From an uncultured Chromatiaceae bacterium (lineage in GTDB: Bacteria; Pseudomonadota; Gammaproteobacteria; Enterobacterales; Alteromonadaceae): a DNA stretch of 64,000 bases. Position numbers and translations under genes: made by a program. The notes beneath the pieces are model-generated. The model was given only the letters and a program-made list of their open reading frames with translations. It was not told where the DNA came from and searched no databases. Location: the NCBI GenBank assembly GCA_937978655.1, contig CALJUX010000058.1, positions 11,244-75,243 of the forward strand, written 5' to 3'. This document shows positions 53,795 to 61,883 of this stretch, piece after piece. Numbering within the stretch: the stretch's first letter is position 1; the number at the start of each line of letters is the position of its first letter.

Positions 53795-54739
53795 ATGCTG
53801 CGGATCTTTACCGTACAACAACAAAAACTGGAACGGCTCGAGCTGCAAAGCGCTGAGCAGGTACAGCAGGCCATCTGGCTGGATTTGCAGGAACCGGACG
53901 ACGCCGAACGAAGTTTTATCAGCGACCAGTTTGGCCAGCAGCTGGCGCTGCGCGCGGAACTGGATGATATCGAAGCGTCGGCGCGGTTTTTCGAAGACGA
54001 AGACGGCCTGCACGTGCACTCATTGTTTTTTTATCAGGAAGAACGCGCCGCCACCACGACTGTGGCTTTTACCATCCGCGACGGCCGGCTGTTTACGCTG
54101 CGTGAACGCGAACTGCCGGTATTTCGGCTGTACCGGATGCGCGCGCGCAACGCCCATTTGCAAAGCAGCAGTGCCTTTGAGCTGTTACTGGATTTGTTTG
54201 AAGTCAAAATCGAACAGCTGGCCGACAGCATCGAAGAAATTTCGCTGGCGCTGGAAGCCATCAGCCAGGTGATTTTACAGGGCAAACAAAACGAGGCTTT
54301 TCAGGAATCGCTGTCAAAACTGACGGAACTGGAGGATATGAGCTGGAAAGTGCGGCTTTGTCTGATGGATACGCAGCGCGCCATCAGCTTTTTACTGCGT
54401 AAAGCGCGGTTACCGGCCGACCAGCTGGAGCAGGCGCGCGACGTGTTACGCGACGTCGAATCGTTGCTGCCACACAACGAATCCTTTTCGCAGCGCGTCA
54501 ACTTTTTACTGCAATCGGCGATGGGTTTTATCAATATCGAACAAAACCGCATCATCAAAATCTTCTCAGTGGTATCGGTGATTTTCCTGCCACCGACGTT
54601 GGTTGCCAGCAGCTACGGCATGAACTTCGCGCATATGCCGGAGCTGAATCTGACCTACGGCTACCCGCTGGCGCTGGGCCTGATGCTGCTCGCCGGCATT
54701 ACGCCTTATCTGTTTTTTAAGCGAAAGGGTTGGCTCTGA
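53795..54739 (+). CDS. corA: Magnesium/cobalt transporter CorA
   Basis: Pentameric Mg2+ channel of the inner membrane. It has 314 residues (E. coli 316). The cytoplasmic funnel with long helices (about 1-245) is followed by two C-terminal helices; the first ends with the signature YGMNF (about 272-276) and the loop after it is MPELNLTYGYP. The tail ends KRKGWL, as in enterobacterial CorA. GGAGT precedes the ATG. A bidirectional terminator follows. Confidence 0.96.
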   Translation: MLRIFTVQQQKLERLELQSAEQVQQAIWLDLQEPDDAERSFISDQFGQQLALRAELDDIEASARFFEDEDGLHVHSLFFYQEERAATTTVAFTIRDGRLFTLRERELPVFRLYRMRARNAHLQSSSAFELLLDLFEVKIEQLADSIEEISLALEAISQVILQGKQNEAFQESLSKLTELEDMSWKVRLCLMDTQRAISFLLRKARLPADQLEQARDVLRDVESLLPHNESFSQRVNFLLQSAMGFINIEQNRIIKIFSVVSVIFLPPTLVASSYGMNFAHMPELNLTYGYPLALGLMLLAGITPYLFFKRKGWL

Positions 54740-54776
54740 ACACAAAAAAACCGGCAAAGCCGGTTTTTTTGTGTTT
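54739..54776. terminator. Bidirectional terminator between corA and porin genes
   Basis: AACACAAAAAAACCGGC, AAA, GCCGGTTTTTTTGTGTT: a 17-bp stem with A and T runs on the two sides, working for the convergent genes corA (+) and the porin (-). Confidence 0.95.
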
Positions 54777-54785
54777 GAGTGCAGA

Positions 54786-55691
54786 TCAGAACTTATGTTC
54801 GATGCCCACTGCCAGATAATCAGTATCGGCTTTGTTATAAAAATCAAAAGTGCTGTACCAGGCAAATAACTTGGTCTCTTTGCCGATTTTGTAATCAGCG
54901 CCCAAGCTATAGCCATCGTGGTCTTCCAGCGTCTGGTATTGCGCTTTTAACTCAAACTTTTTCAGCGGATAAGCCGCGTTTAACAGGTAACCATCTTCTT
55001 TGGTGCCGCCTGTCATCACTTCTTGCTGCTGCAAACCGGCGCCTAATTTGATGCCGGCGACTTTGCCCTGCACAAATAAGCGGCTGCTGTCGTAGCCATT
55101 GACATCGTTATCCATCGACACAGAGGCAAATATCGGGCTGTCTTTGAGGCTGTCATCGCCATACATCAGCGCCACAGACTGACCGTCCTGACCTTTTTCT
55201 GAGTCTTCCATGATATGGGTCACCATCAGGGAAAAACCGGCAAACTTTGGCGTGATATAAGCCAAAGTATTGCTCATGCGGTTTTCACCTTTCCACAGCG
55301 TGCGGATATCGCCTTCGTAGTCGTTAAACAGGTCCATTTTACCCTGCGACATTTTCAGCGCGGTATCAGTACGGCCTGCTTTGAGTGTACCGAAGCTGCC
55401 GGTCAGCCCGATAAACTGTTCACGGGCTTTAATATTCTTCTCATTGGCTTCGTCGGTCAGGTCGACTTCCCATTCCAGCTGATAAATCAGCGTCAGGTCA
55501 TCTTCCAGTTTGTAATCACCTTTAACACCAAATCGGGAGGCATTGCTTTTTAATTCGGAGAAACGGCCGGCGCCATCATCCGAACTTTGTGCCGTTACGT
55601 TGATTTTACCGTACACCGTCAGTGGATCAGCCTGAGCAGCACCCACCAGCCCCAACAACATGGCAACGACCACAGCTTTTTTTGCGAACAT
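54786..55691 (-). CDS. General outer-membrane porin (Pho-controlled)
   Basis: 301 residues from the ATG at 55691 with an AAGGA ribosome site and a signal peptide MFAKKAVVVAMLLGLVGAAQA. The mature protein is a beta-barrel of the Gram-negative porin family: it opens DPLTVYGKINVTAQSS, contains SRFGVKGDYKLEDDLTLIYQLEWEVDL and GSFGTLKAGRTDTALKM, and ends LAVGIEHKF with a C-terminal Phe, the outer-membrane sorting signal. The constriction-loop region around MDLFNDYEGDIRTLWKGENR has mixed charge. Two PhoB-box arrays lie upstream, so it is probably induced by phosphate starvation, like PhoE in function though not necessarily orthologous. Anion selectivity is not shown. Confidence 0.88.
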   Translation of the reverse strand: MFAKKAVVVAMLLGLVGAAQADPLTVYGKINVTAQSSDDGAGRFSELKSNASRFGVKGDYKLEDDLTLIYQLEWEVDLTDEANEKNIKAREQFIGLTGSFGTLKAGRTDTALKMSQGKMDLFNDYEGDIRTLWKGENRMSNTLAYITPKFAGFSLMVTHIMEDSEKGQDGQSVALMYGDDSLKDSPIFASVSMDNDVNGYDSSRLFVQGKVAGIKLGAGLQQQEVMTGGTKEDGYLLNAAYPLKKFELKAQYQTLEDHDGYSLGADYKIGKETKLFAWYSTFDFYNKADTDYLAVGIEHKF

Positions 55692-55800
55692 GGTTAAATC
55701 CTTCTTTTTTATGAAGAACATCTTTCTTTGCAACAGTTTGGCTTCAGTATAAACAGTGTCAGCCAATTGCAAGGAATGAAGAGGTAAAAACCGGTATTTT

Positions 55801-55826
55801 TATGACGCAATGACAGTTTCATGAAG
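55801..55826 (-). promoter_or_regulatory. Proximal Pho-box array of the porin gene
   Basis: On the minus strand CTTCATGAAA, CTGTCATTGCG and TCATA follow each other as 11-bp-spaced PhoB half sites, 110 bp before the porin start. Confidence 0.65.
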
Positions 55827-55885
55827 TTTTACAGTATTTTTCATGGCATTGTCATGTCGGTTGGATGGCTATTTTATGTCGTATT

Positions 55886-55904
55886 TATGACAACATCATG
55901 ACAG
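55886..55904 (-). promoter_or_regulatory. Distal Pho box of the porin gene
   Basis: CTGTCATGATGTTGTCATA on the minus strand: perfect CTGTCAT and TTGTCATA half sites 11 bp apart. It abuts the stop codon of the upstream phosphoethanolamine transferase gene and points to the porin, about 195 bp from its ATG. Confidence 0.7.
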
Positions 55905-57665
55905 TCATTCATTTGAAGCTGCAGAGGCTTGCCCTTGCGGCAGCTGCCGGCATTGGCCGGTTTTGGTCGCCTGGTCAAAATCAACGCCGGTCCAGAGCAA
56001 TCGCGGCTGCGGCTTAAAGACCGCACTGGCAAAACTCAGCTCGCGCTGCTGCGTTGGATAATGAATATCTGCCAGCTGCAGCATGGTGTGAAAGGTCTGA
56101 CTGGTCAGTAACGGCTGCCGCGCGGCCAGGTTCAGTTGCCGGGTTTTCTCTGGAAACTGCTGGTTAAACAGCTCAGAGCCCCACCACACCGCCCCAACCC
56201 GATAATCACGCTCGGTATTGTGACCATGGCCGCTTTTATCGCAATCGCCATCAAAGATGTTTTCGCCATGATCAGACACCAGTAACAGACTGGCGATGGC
56301 CTGCTGCTGTTGCAGCTGGCGGATAAGCCCGGCGACGATAAAATCGGTGTAAAGCACTGTATTGTCGTAAGCGTTGCTCAGCAGCTCACGATTGGCCTTG
56401 TCATGCATGCCAATCTTTTGGCCTTTGCCTGAGGGCAAAAAGCGGTCAAAGGCCGGGGGGTAACGGTCGGTGTAGCTGAAATGACTGCCGAGCGTATGCA
56501 GCACAATCAGTTGTTTTTGTTCCTGTTTTGCCAGTACGCGTTTAAAAGCGTCCAGCAATACTTCGTCATAAAAACCTTCTTTTTTATAGCCAACCGGATT
56601 TAAGTACTGCACTTCGTCTGCTTCACTGGCATGTAAAGCCACCGAAGAGTCATGCACTCCCAGCGGGCTTTGCGTCGATAACCAATAAGTGCGAAAGCCA
56701 GCTTCGCCAAAAGCGGCAACCAAGGACTTTTCATCAAAGAAATAACTGTGATTGGCGGCAGTTTTGCGCGAAATAATCACCGGCACCGACATCCGCGTCC
56801 AGGCCCAAGGACTGACCATATCTTTAAAACTGACCACGCCTGGAATACTGGCCAGTTCCGGCGTGGTGGCGCGGCCGTAACCATTCAGTTGCAACCGGTC
56901 CGGTCGCAGCGTTTCGCCTATCACCAACACATAGATTTGCCGTTCACCGAATACTTCTGGCTGCGCCGCGCCAAAGTGAAAATTGCGGCTTTTCGCGGCG
57001 ACCTGACTAAGCGCCTGTTGCTGCACCCGGTATTCATTGCCGGCCAGCAGCAGATTGAGCGGAAAACTCTGATAAAACAGATTGTGGCTTTGCGGTAATG
57101 GCCGCCGGCTCAAGGCTGTCTGGGTAGCATCCGCCGCCGCAGCGACCGGGTAGTCGACTGCATATTGCCGTTCCTGCAGCCCGACCCAGCCAATGCCGCC
57201 CAGACTCAGCAGCCAAATCAGCGGCCGGACATAACGCGGAAACAGCACGTTTTTTGCCAACAACACGCTGCTGACCATCGCAAAAATCAGTAAAATCAAT
57301 AACAAAGCGGCAAATAACACCCAGCCAATACCGGATAAATACCCCGCGGCTTCGGCCAGGTCGGTCTCGAAGATAATCGCCATCGCATGCGCATCTGTCG
57401 CCTTGCCATAAGTCAGCTGATAAAACCATTCCTGCGGCACTAACAGCGCCAGTGGCAGCCATAACCAGACGGACCGGCCTGGCGCCCGTTGCAAAGACAG
57501 TAATAACAGCAACAATAGCAGCGCCGGCACCATGCCATATTGCAGCCAGGGCAGCAGTGCCTGGCCACGGCTCAACACCAGCCACTGCGGTGACAGCAAC
57601 AGCAAGGTCAGACACAGCAGCAATACCACTGCCAGAATACGGCTTTGCAGCAGTTTATTGATCAT
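55905..57665 (-). CDS. Phosphoethanolamine transferase (EptA/OpgE-like)
   Basis: Inner-membrane enzyme moving phosphoethanolamine from phosphatidylethanolamine to lipid A or another envelope glycan. It has 586 residues: about five N-terminal helices (1-160), then a periplasmic sulfatase-fold domain. VLVIGETLRPDRLQLNGYGRATTPEL supplies metal-binding Glu251; VSPWAWTRMSVPV holds the nucleophile Thr290, exactly 39 residues later as in EptA/MCR; SDHGENI and SGHGHN provide other zinc ligands. The specific acceptor cannot be read; OpgE or CptA roles are possible. A ribosome site GAGGA precedes the ATG. Confidence 0.88.
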   Translation of the reverse strand: MINKLLQSRILAVVLLLCLTLLLLSPQWLVLSRGQALLPWLQYGMVPALLLLLLLLSLQRAPGRSVWLWLPLALLVPQEWFYQLTYGKATDAHAMAIIFETDLAEAAGYLSGIGWVLFAALLLILLIFAMVSSVLLAKNVLFPRYVRPLIWLLSLGGIGWVGLQERQYAVDYPVAAAADATQTALSRRPLPQSHNLFYQSFPLNLLLAGNEYRVQQQALSQVAAKSRNFHFGAAQPEVFGERQIYVLVIGETLRPDRLQLNGYGRATTPELASIPGVVSFKDMVSPWAWTRMSVPVIISRKTAANHSYFFDEKSLVAAFGEAGFRTYWLSTQSPLGVHDSSVALHASEADEVQYLNPVGYKKEGFYDEVLLDAFKRVLAKQEQKQLIVLHTLGSHFSYTDRYPPAFDRFLPSGKGQKIGMHDKANRELLSNAYDNTVLYTDFIVAGLIRQLQQQQAIASLLLVSDHGENIFDGDCDKSGHGHNTERDYRVGAVWWGSELFNQQFPEKTRQLNLAARQPLLTSQTFHTMLQLADIHYPTQQRELSFASAVFKPQPRLLWTGVDFDQATKTGQCRQLPQGQASAASNE

Positions 57666-57922
57666 GCGCGGTTAAATCCTCATCGCAGCAAATCACCGGC
57701 AGTCCGGTCACGCGGCGGCATTAGTCATAAATTCAGATTGTTACACAACTGTGAGCAACTGCGGTCCGTCCGGCCTGCCACTGACCGGCGTTTTTTCTGC
57801 AGAACGACGCTGGCATTCTGTCATATTTTTATAGTATGGTGCTGCGGACGTTTAAAAAAGCCGGCCGCATAACGTGGCTTTTCACCAATGCCGGCCCCCA
57901 GACAAGATCCAAAGGAAGTAAC

Positions 57923-58633
57923 ATGCTCGCTCAACCAGTCGCTCTGACCCAGGACCAACACAAAGACCTGCGTATTCTGCCAAAATTCTCTGTTGAAATT
58001 CTGGAAAACCGCCATGTCGCGCCATTAATGTTGCAGGAGTTTACTGCGGCTGCGCCTTTTTATCCGATTTTCTTTTTAAAAGCCGGTGATGCCGAAGTGT
58101 ACAACCCGGTTGCGGTGTTTGGCCTGCAGGAATCGCAAAACCTGTTTTTAGAAAATGGCGAATGGAAAGGTGAATATGTGCCAGCCGGCATCCGTGCCTA
58201 TCCATTTACTTTAGCCCAGGCGTCGGATGAACAGCTGGTGCTGTGCATCAACGAACAGGCCGACAATGTCAGCCGCACTGAAGGACAGGCGCTGTTTGAC
58301 GCCGAAGGCAAAGCCACTGAGTTCTTCGACGGCATTAATTCATTCTTCAAAGATTACATTGATGCCAACGGCGTCAGCCGTAATATCCTGAATCAAATCA
58401 CTGAGATGGGTCTGTTTAAAGCCGACGGTCTGCAATATCGCGACCTGGCTGGTAACGAACGTCGCCTGAATGGTTTTTATGTAATTGACCGCGAAAAATT
58501 CGACGCATTAAGTGACGAACAATTCCTGCAGTTACGTAAGTTTGGTGTACTGCCAGCCATTTATGCCCATTTCAGTTCACTGGAACGCATTGGCGTGCTG
58601 ATCGCCCGTTTACCGGCAGCCACTGCCGCTTAA
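57923..58633 (+). CDS. SapC-family protein
   Basis: 236 residues, no signal peptide. It is recognised by HVAPLMLQEFTAAAPFYPIFFLK and GEWKGEYVPAGIRAYPF, with a C-terminal GFYVIDREKFDALSDEQFLQLRKFG, typical of the SapC Pfam family (PF07277). The name comes from an S-layer-linked gene; the biochemical function is unknown. In other Alteromonadales these genes lie near TonB receptors and tryptophan-halogenase-like genes; none is here. The ATG at 57923 with AAGGAAG is preferred over the open frame from 57836. Confidence 0.82.
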   Translation: MLAQPVALTQDQHKDLRILPKFSVEILENRHVAPLMLQEFTAAAPFYPIFFLKAGDAEVYNPVAVFGLQESQNLFLENGEWKGEYVPAGIRAYPFTLAQASDEQLVLCINEQADNVSRTEGQALFDAEGKATEFFDGINSFFKDYIDANGVSRNILNQITEMGLFKADGLQYRDLAGNERRLNGFYVIDREKFDALSDEQFLQLRKFGVLPAIYAHFSSLERIGVLIARLPAATAA

Positions 58634-58651
58634 CGAATGGATTGCAAAAAG

Positions 58652-58677
58652 AAGGCGGCATAAAGCCGCCTTTTTTA
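58652..58677 (+). terminator. Rho-independent terminator after the SapC gene
   Basis: AAGGCGGC, ATAAA, GCCGCCTT then a T run, 19 bp after the stop. The A-rich left side could also serve the convergent gene ending at 58688. Confidence 0.9.
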
Positions 58678-58687
58678 TGCCTGAAAT

Positions 58688-60487
58688 TCAGGCAAACTCG
58701 CTGGCCAGTTGCACACAGTTTTTGCCGGCGGCTTTGGCGTCATACATCGCCCGATCTGCGGCGTCAATCAGCGCTTCGGCGGCTGTTTCTCCGCCACTGC
58801 TGATCGCCACGCCAATACTGACACCGAGATTGATCTGTTCGACACCGTGATAAAACGGTTGTTGCATCTGTTTGAGCAGGCGCTGTGTCAGCTGGACCAG
58901 CACAGTCCCCCGGCTCAGACCTTCACAGATCAGTAAAAATTCATCGCCGCCAATGCGGCAAATCACATCAGACTCGCGCATCACATCGCGTAAACGCTCA
59001 CTGACCTCATACAATATTTTGTCGCCAGCCAGATGACCGAGCTGGTCATTCACCGTTTTAAAGCCATCCAGATCCAGGTACAGCAGCGCCAGGCTGCTGC
59101 GCTGACGTTTGGCCCGTGCAATCGCCTGATGCAGTTGCTGATACATCGCATTGCGGTTGGCAAGCCCGGTGAGCGGATCTGTGGTGGCCAGCAACTGCAG
59201 TTTTTCGTTCATCGTTTCCAGTGCAGCTGTCCGCTCTGTCACCTTCAGCGCCAGTTGATTTTCGTGTTCACGCAGCTGTGCGACCAGTTGCTGCTGCGCA
59301 TCCAGCGCTTGTTGCTGCATCATACTGTGCTGAATTTTCAGCTGATTAAACCGGGCGGCCAAACCAAAAGATACCAGCAGCATCTCCAGCGCCGACCCGA
59401 GCTGCATGGCATTAATGGTAAAAAAATTCGACGGCAAGGCGCCAAGATTACGCAGTGACATCACCACAGTACCCAGCAACAACATAGCCCAGGCCAGCGC
59501 AAACAGCCGGGCACCGGGCGCCCGGTTCAGCACACTCTGGATGGCGCACAAGGTCAGCACCAGCACAATTAAAATACCGATCAGCGACATCACGATCAGC
59601 GCCTGCTGCACCGACATGACAAAAATCGCCAGCACCGCGCCACTCATCAGCCAGGTCATTGGCCGCAGAAAACGATCCCAAAACGGACTAAAACGCGCGG
59701 TATCAAGAAAAGCCCGGGTAAATAACACCGCCATCAGGCTGGCGCCGGTAAATCCAAGCGGCAACATCTGGTTGGACAATTGCGGCAGACCCGGCCACAG
59801 GTAAATAGCGCCAAGGCCGTTTAACGAAGCAGAGCCTGCGCCAAAACACAGCACAAACAATACATACCAGAGGAATACTTTTTCGCGCAGCACTAGAAAT
59901 AACAACAGGTTATAACCGGCTAATGCCAGCAAAGCGCCAAAATATAACGCCGGTGCCAGATAACTTTGCGCCGTGCTGAGCACAAAACGGCTGTTGGGCA
60001 GCAGTTCACTTTGCAAGGTCATACTGCCCTGGCTTTCAACACGCAGCCATAAGGTGGTGACTTCCCCGGCGGTTAAATCAAGTGGAAAGACCGGCTGGCG
60101 GTGTACCAGCGCCCGCTGCGCCAATGGCACCATGTCGCCGCTATGCAATTGCTGCACGCCCTGTTCATCTTCCAGGTACAGCGTCAGTTTGTCCAGCGAA
60201 GGATAGGTAAACTGCCACCACCAGCGATCACTGTGTTGCGGCGTGACCTGCAGCAACAGCCAAATCGCTCCGCTGCGATAGCCATAACTGAGGTCGTCCC
60301 GCAGCGGCATGCGGAAGCTCGATTGCTGAGCACGGACCTGCGCAAAACTCAGTTGCCCTTGCGGGTCAAACAACACCCGCACACTCTGACGAACCTCACA
60401 GCAGTTTTGCTGCTGCAGCAGTAATGGCTCCGCCACTGCCGGTAATGTCAGCAGAAAAATTATCAGGCTCAGCCATCCACTGCGCAT
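58688..60487 (-). CDS. 7TM-DISM diguanylate cyclase
   Basis: Makes cyclic di-GMP. 599 residues from the ATG at 60487 (GGAGAGGG ribosome site); the frame continues upstream to 60616. A signal peptide is followed by a periplasmic 7TMR-DISMED2 sensor (about 25-165), seven membrane helices (about 180-375), a coiled coil (about 385-430) and a GGDEF domain (about 430-595). The active site reads IGGDEFLL, intact, and RESD five residues before it is the RxxD product-inhibition site. It probably senses a carbohydrate-like or other periplasmic ligand; no effector gene is adjacent. Confidence 0.93.
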   Translation of the reverse strand: MRSGWLSLIIFLLTLPAVAEPLLLQQQNCCEVRQSVRVLFDPQGQLSFAQVRAQQSSFRMPLRDDLSYGYRSGAIWLLLQVTPQHSDRWWWQFTYPSLDKLTLYLEDEQGVQQLHSGDMVPLAQRALVHRQPVFPLDLTAGEVTTLWLRVESQGSMTLQSELLPNSRFVLSTAQSYLAPALYFGALLALAGYNLLLFLVLREKVFLWYVLFVLCFGAGSASLNGLGAIYLWPGLPQLSNQMLPLGFTGASLMAVLFTRAFLDTARFSPFWDRFLRPMTWLMSGAVLAIFVMSVQQALIVMSLIGILIVLVLTLCAIQSVLNRAPGARLFALAWAMLLLGTVVMSLRNLGALPSNFFTINAMQLGSALEMLLVSFGLAARFNQLKIQHSMMQQQALDAQQQLVAQLREHENQLALKVTERTAALETMNEKLQLLATTDPLTGLANRNAMYQQLHQAIARAKRQRSSLALLYLDLDGFKTVNDQLGHLAGDKILYEVSERLRDVMRESDVICRIGGDEFLLICEGLSRGTVLVQLTQRLLKQMQQPFYHGVEQINLGVSIGVAISSGGETAAEALIDAADRAMYDAKAAGKNCVQLASEFA

Positions 60488-60656
60488 CACTGCCCTCTCC
60501 GTTGTATGTCGTGCGATCCAGATACTGACGACTCTAACCGGCAGCGCCACAGTGGTCAATCTGGCGCCGCAGTGCTGGCGCAATGGCTGCACTTCAGGCA
60601 GCATAAAGCGATGCACTCAGCAGATGATCAGGCGGGCAACAACGAAGATGGCAACA

Positions 60657-60863
60657 ATGCGGCGATTTGGCGTCTGTCTGCTGGGGCTGGGTTTATTGCA
60701 CCAGACCGCAGCTGCACCGGCGTATTGGTATAAATGGCAGAGTAAGGTCACAGGCAACTATATTTGCAAACAGACGGAGCCCGGACCTGGCTGGGTCCGG
60801 CACAGTGGTCCTTATATCGACGGCGGCTGTCGCACCTTGCTGCCGCCGCCGCGGGCGTTTTAA
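60657..60863 (+). CDS. Very small secreted cysteine-containing protein, unknown
   Basis: About 68 residues: MRRFGVCLLGLGLLHQTAAA is a signal peptide, leaving a mature peptide of about 48 residues with two Cys (in NYICKQ and GGCRTL), probably one disulfide, and many aromatic residues (YWYKW). Alternative ATG at 60648 adds three residues. The ribosome site (GAAG) is weak. Its stop overlaps the convergent TetR stop by four bases. I do not know this family; it could be small secreted or non-coding, so confidence is modest. Confidence 0.45.
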   Translation: MRRFGVCLLGLGLLHQTAAAPAYWYKWQSKVTGNYICKQTEPGPGWVRHSGPYIDGGCRTLLPPPRAF

Positions 60864-61498
60864 CTTTGCGGCGCCGGAAAGGCTTTAAGTGCCGTACGTG
60901 CGATGTTATGCAGCTGCTCGGTACAGGCGCCATTGGTGGCCTGCACCGATAACCCTTGTAACACTGTGATGATAAAACCGGCCAGGCCTTGCGGGTCGGC
61001 ATCGGGTGGTAAATCACCGGCCATTTTAGCCTGCTCAAAACGCTGTACTAACTGTTCAAAACCGGCTTTGCGCCGTGCAATCAACGCATCTTTAACCGAC
61101 TGACCGCTGTCACTGCAGGCCAAAGCGCCCTGCACCATCAGACATCCCGGCGGATGCAACGGGTTACTGTGTTCGGCCGCCGCACCAAGCAGAATACGTT
61201 CCGCCACCCGATAAGCGGTGGGTTCGGTCATCGACGGATAAAAAAACGCGCTCGGGCGATTTTCATAGCGTTCAATCGCTTTGAGAAATAACTGCTCTTT
61301 ATTGCCAAACGCGGCATAGAGACTGGGTTTATTGATGCCCATGGCTTCAGTCAGATCGGGCAAAGACGCGCCTTCATACCCTTTTTGCCAGAACACTTCG
61401 AGCGCTTTTTGCAGCGCAGTTTCCAAATCAAATGCCCGTGGCCGGCCAACCGGCGCACTGTTATTGCATGTTGTGCTGTTCAGCGTGTTTGCACTCAT
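60860..61498 (-). CDS. TetR-family repressor of the RND efflux operon
   Basis: 212 residues from the ATG at 61498, preceded by AGAGGTAG; the upstream open frame to 61726 is not protein-like. The N-terminal helix-turn-helix is ALEVFWQKGYEGASLPDLTEAMGINKPSLYAAFGNKEQLF (about 31-70). The C-terminal ligand-binding domain includes PPGCLMVQGALAC, typical of the TetR_C_16-like group that senses reactive or small hydrophobic compounds. It is divergent from the RND operon, and the gap between them contains three copies of a short dyad, so it likely represses the pump. Confidence 0.9.
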   Translation of the reverse strand: MSANTLNSTTCNNSAPVGRPRAFDLETALQKALEVFWQKGYEGASLPDLTEAMGINKPSLYAAFGNKEQLFLKAIERYENRPSAFFYPSMTEPTAYRVAERILLGAAAEHSNPLHPPGCLMVQGALACSDSGQSVKDALIARRKAGFEQLVQRFEQAKMAGDLPPDADPQGLAGFIITVLQGLSVQATNGACTEQLHNIARTALKAFPAPQS

Positions 61499-61720
61499 TA
61501 CTACCTCTGTGCGGCCTCTATGGCGACCTGTCGAACGATCACTGCCGCCCTTTATCTGCATGGGCCAGAGCATAACGCAGCGGCCCGGCCTGGTAAACAG
61601 TCCGGCGCTGTCACCGCGGCGCAGGCCAGGCAGCCACTGCTGCGGTGTTGATGCACTGACAGCTTTTTTCTGCTTATAACCAACAGAATCGCAGCCCTGC
61701 GAAAAAGTTCCAAAGTATTT

Positions 61721-61734
61721 TACCAATCAGTACA
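61721..61734. promoter_or_regulatory. TetR operator copy 1
   Basis: TACCAATCAGTACA, the first of three near-identical elements in the tetR-RND gap. TAC and GTA form a partial dyad of the kind bound by TetR dimers. Confidence 0.6.
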
Positions 61735-61742
61735 AAATTAAA

Positions 61743-61770
61743 TTGACTCTGCGTTGCTTTTCTATATATT
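61743..61770 (+). promoter_or_regulatory. Promoter of the RND efflux operon
   Basis: TTGACT (61743-61748), 16-bp spacer, TATATT (61765-61770). Operator copy 2 begins at the next base, so repressor binding would block the start site. Confidence 0.65.
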
Positions 61771-61784
61771 TACCGACCAGTACA
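61771..61784. promoter_or_regulatory. TetR operator copy 2
   Basis: TACCGACCAGTACA, directly after the -10. It differs from copies 1 and 3 at two positions. Confidence 0.6.
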
Positions 61785-61787
61785 TTA

Positions 61788-61801
61788 TACCAATCAGTAC
61801 A
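61788..61801. promoter_or_regulatory. TetR operator copy 3
   Basis: TACCAATCAGTACA, identical to copy 1, starting 17 bp after copy 2. Three copies suggest cooperative or two-sided repression of both divergent genes. Confidence 0.6.
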
Positions 61802-61883
61802 GAAGTCAACAAATACCGACTCTCACAGCGTGTAATGCCAGAACCTTCCAGCCACCGACCCCGAATAAGAGGAATTTCCGATC

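Noticed and set aside
57810..57840. CTGTCATATTT near the SapC gene as a Pho box
   Set aside because: Only one half site is good; the neighbouring CTGGCATT is 8 rather than 11 bp away.
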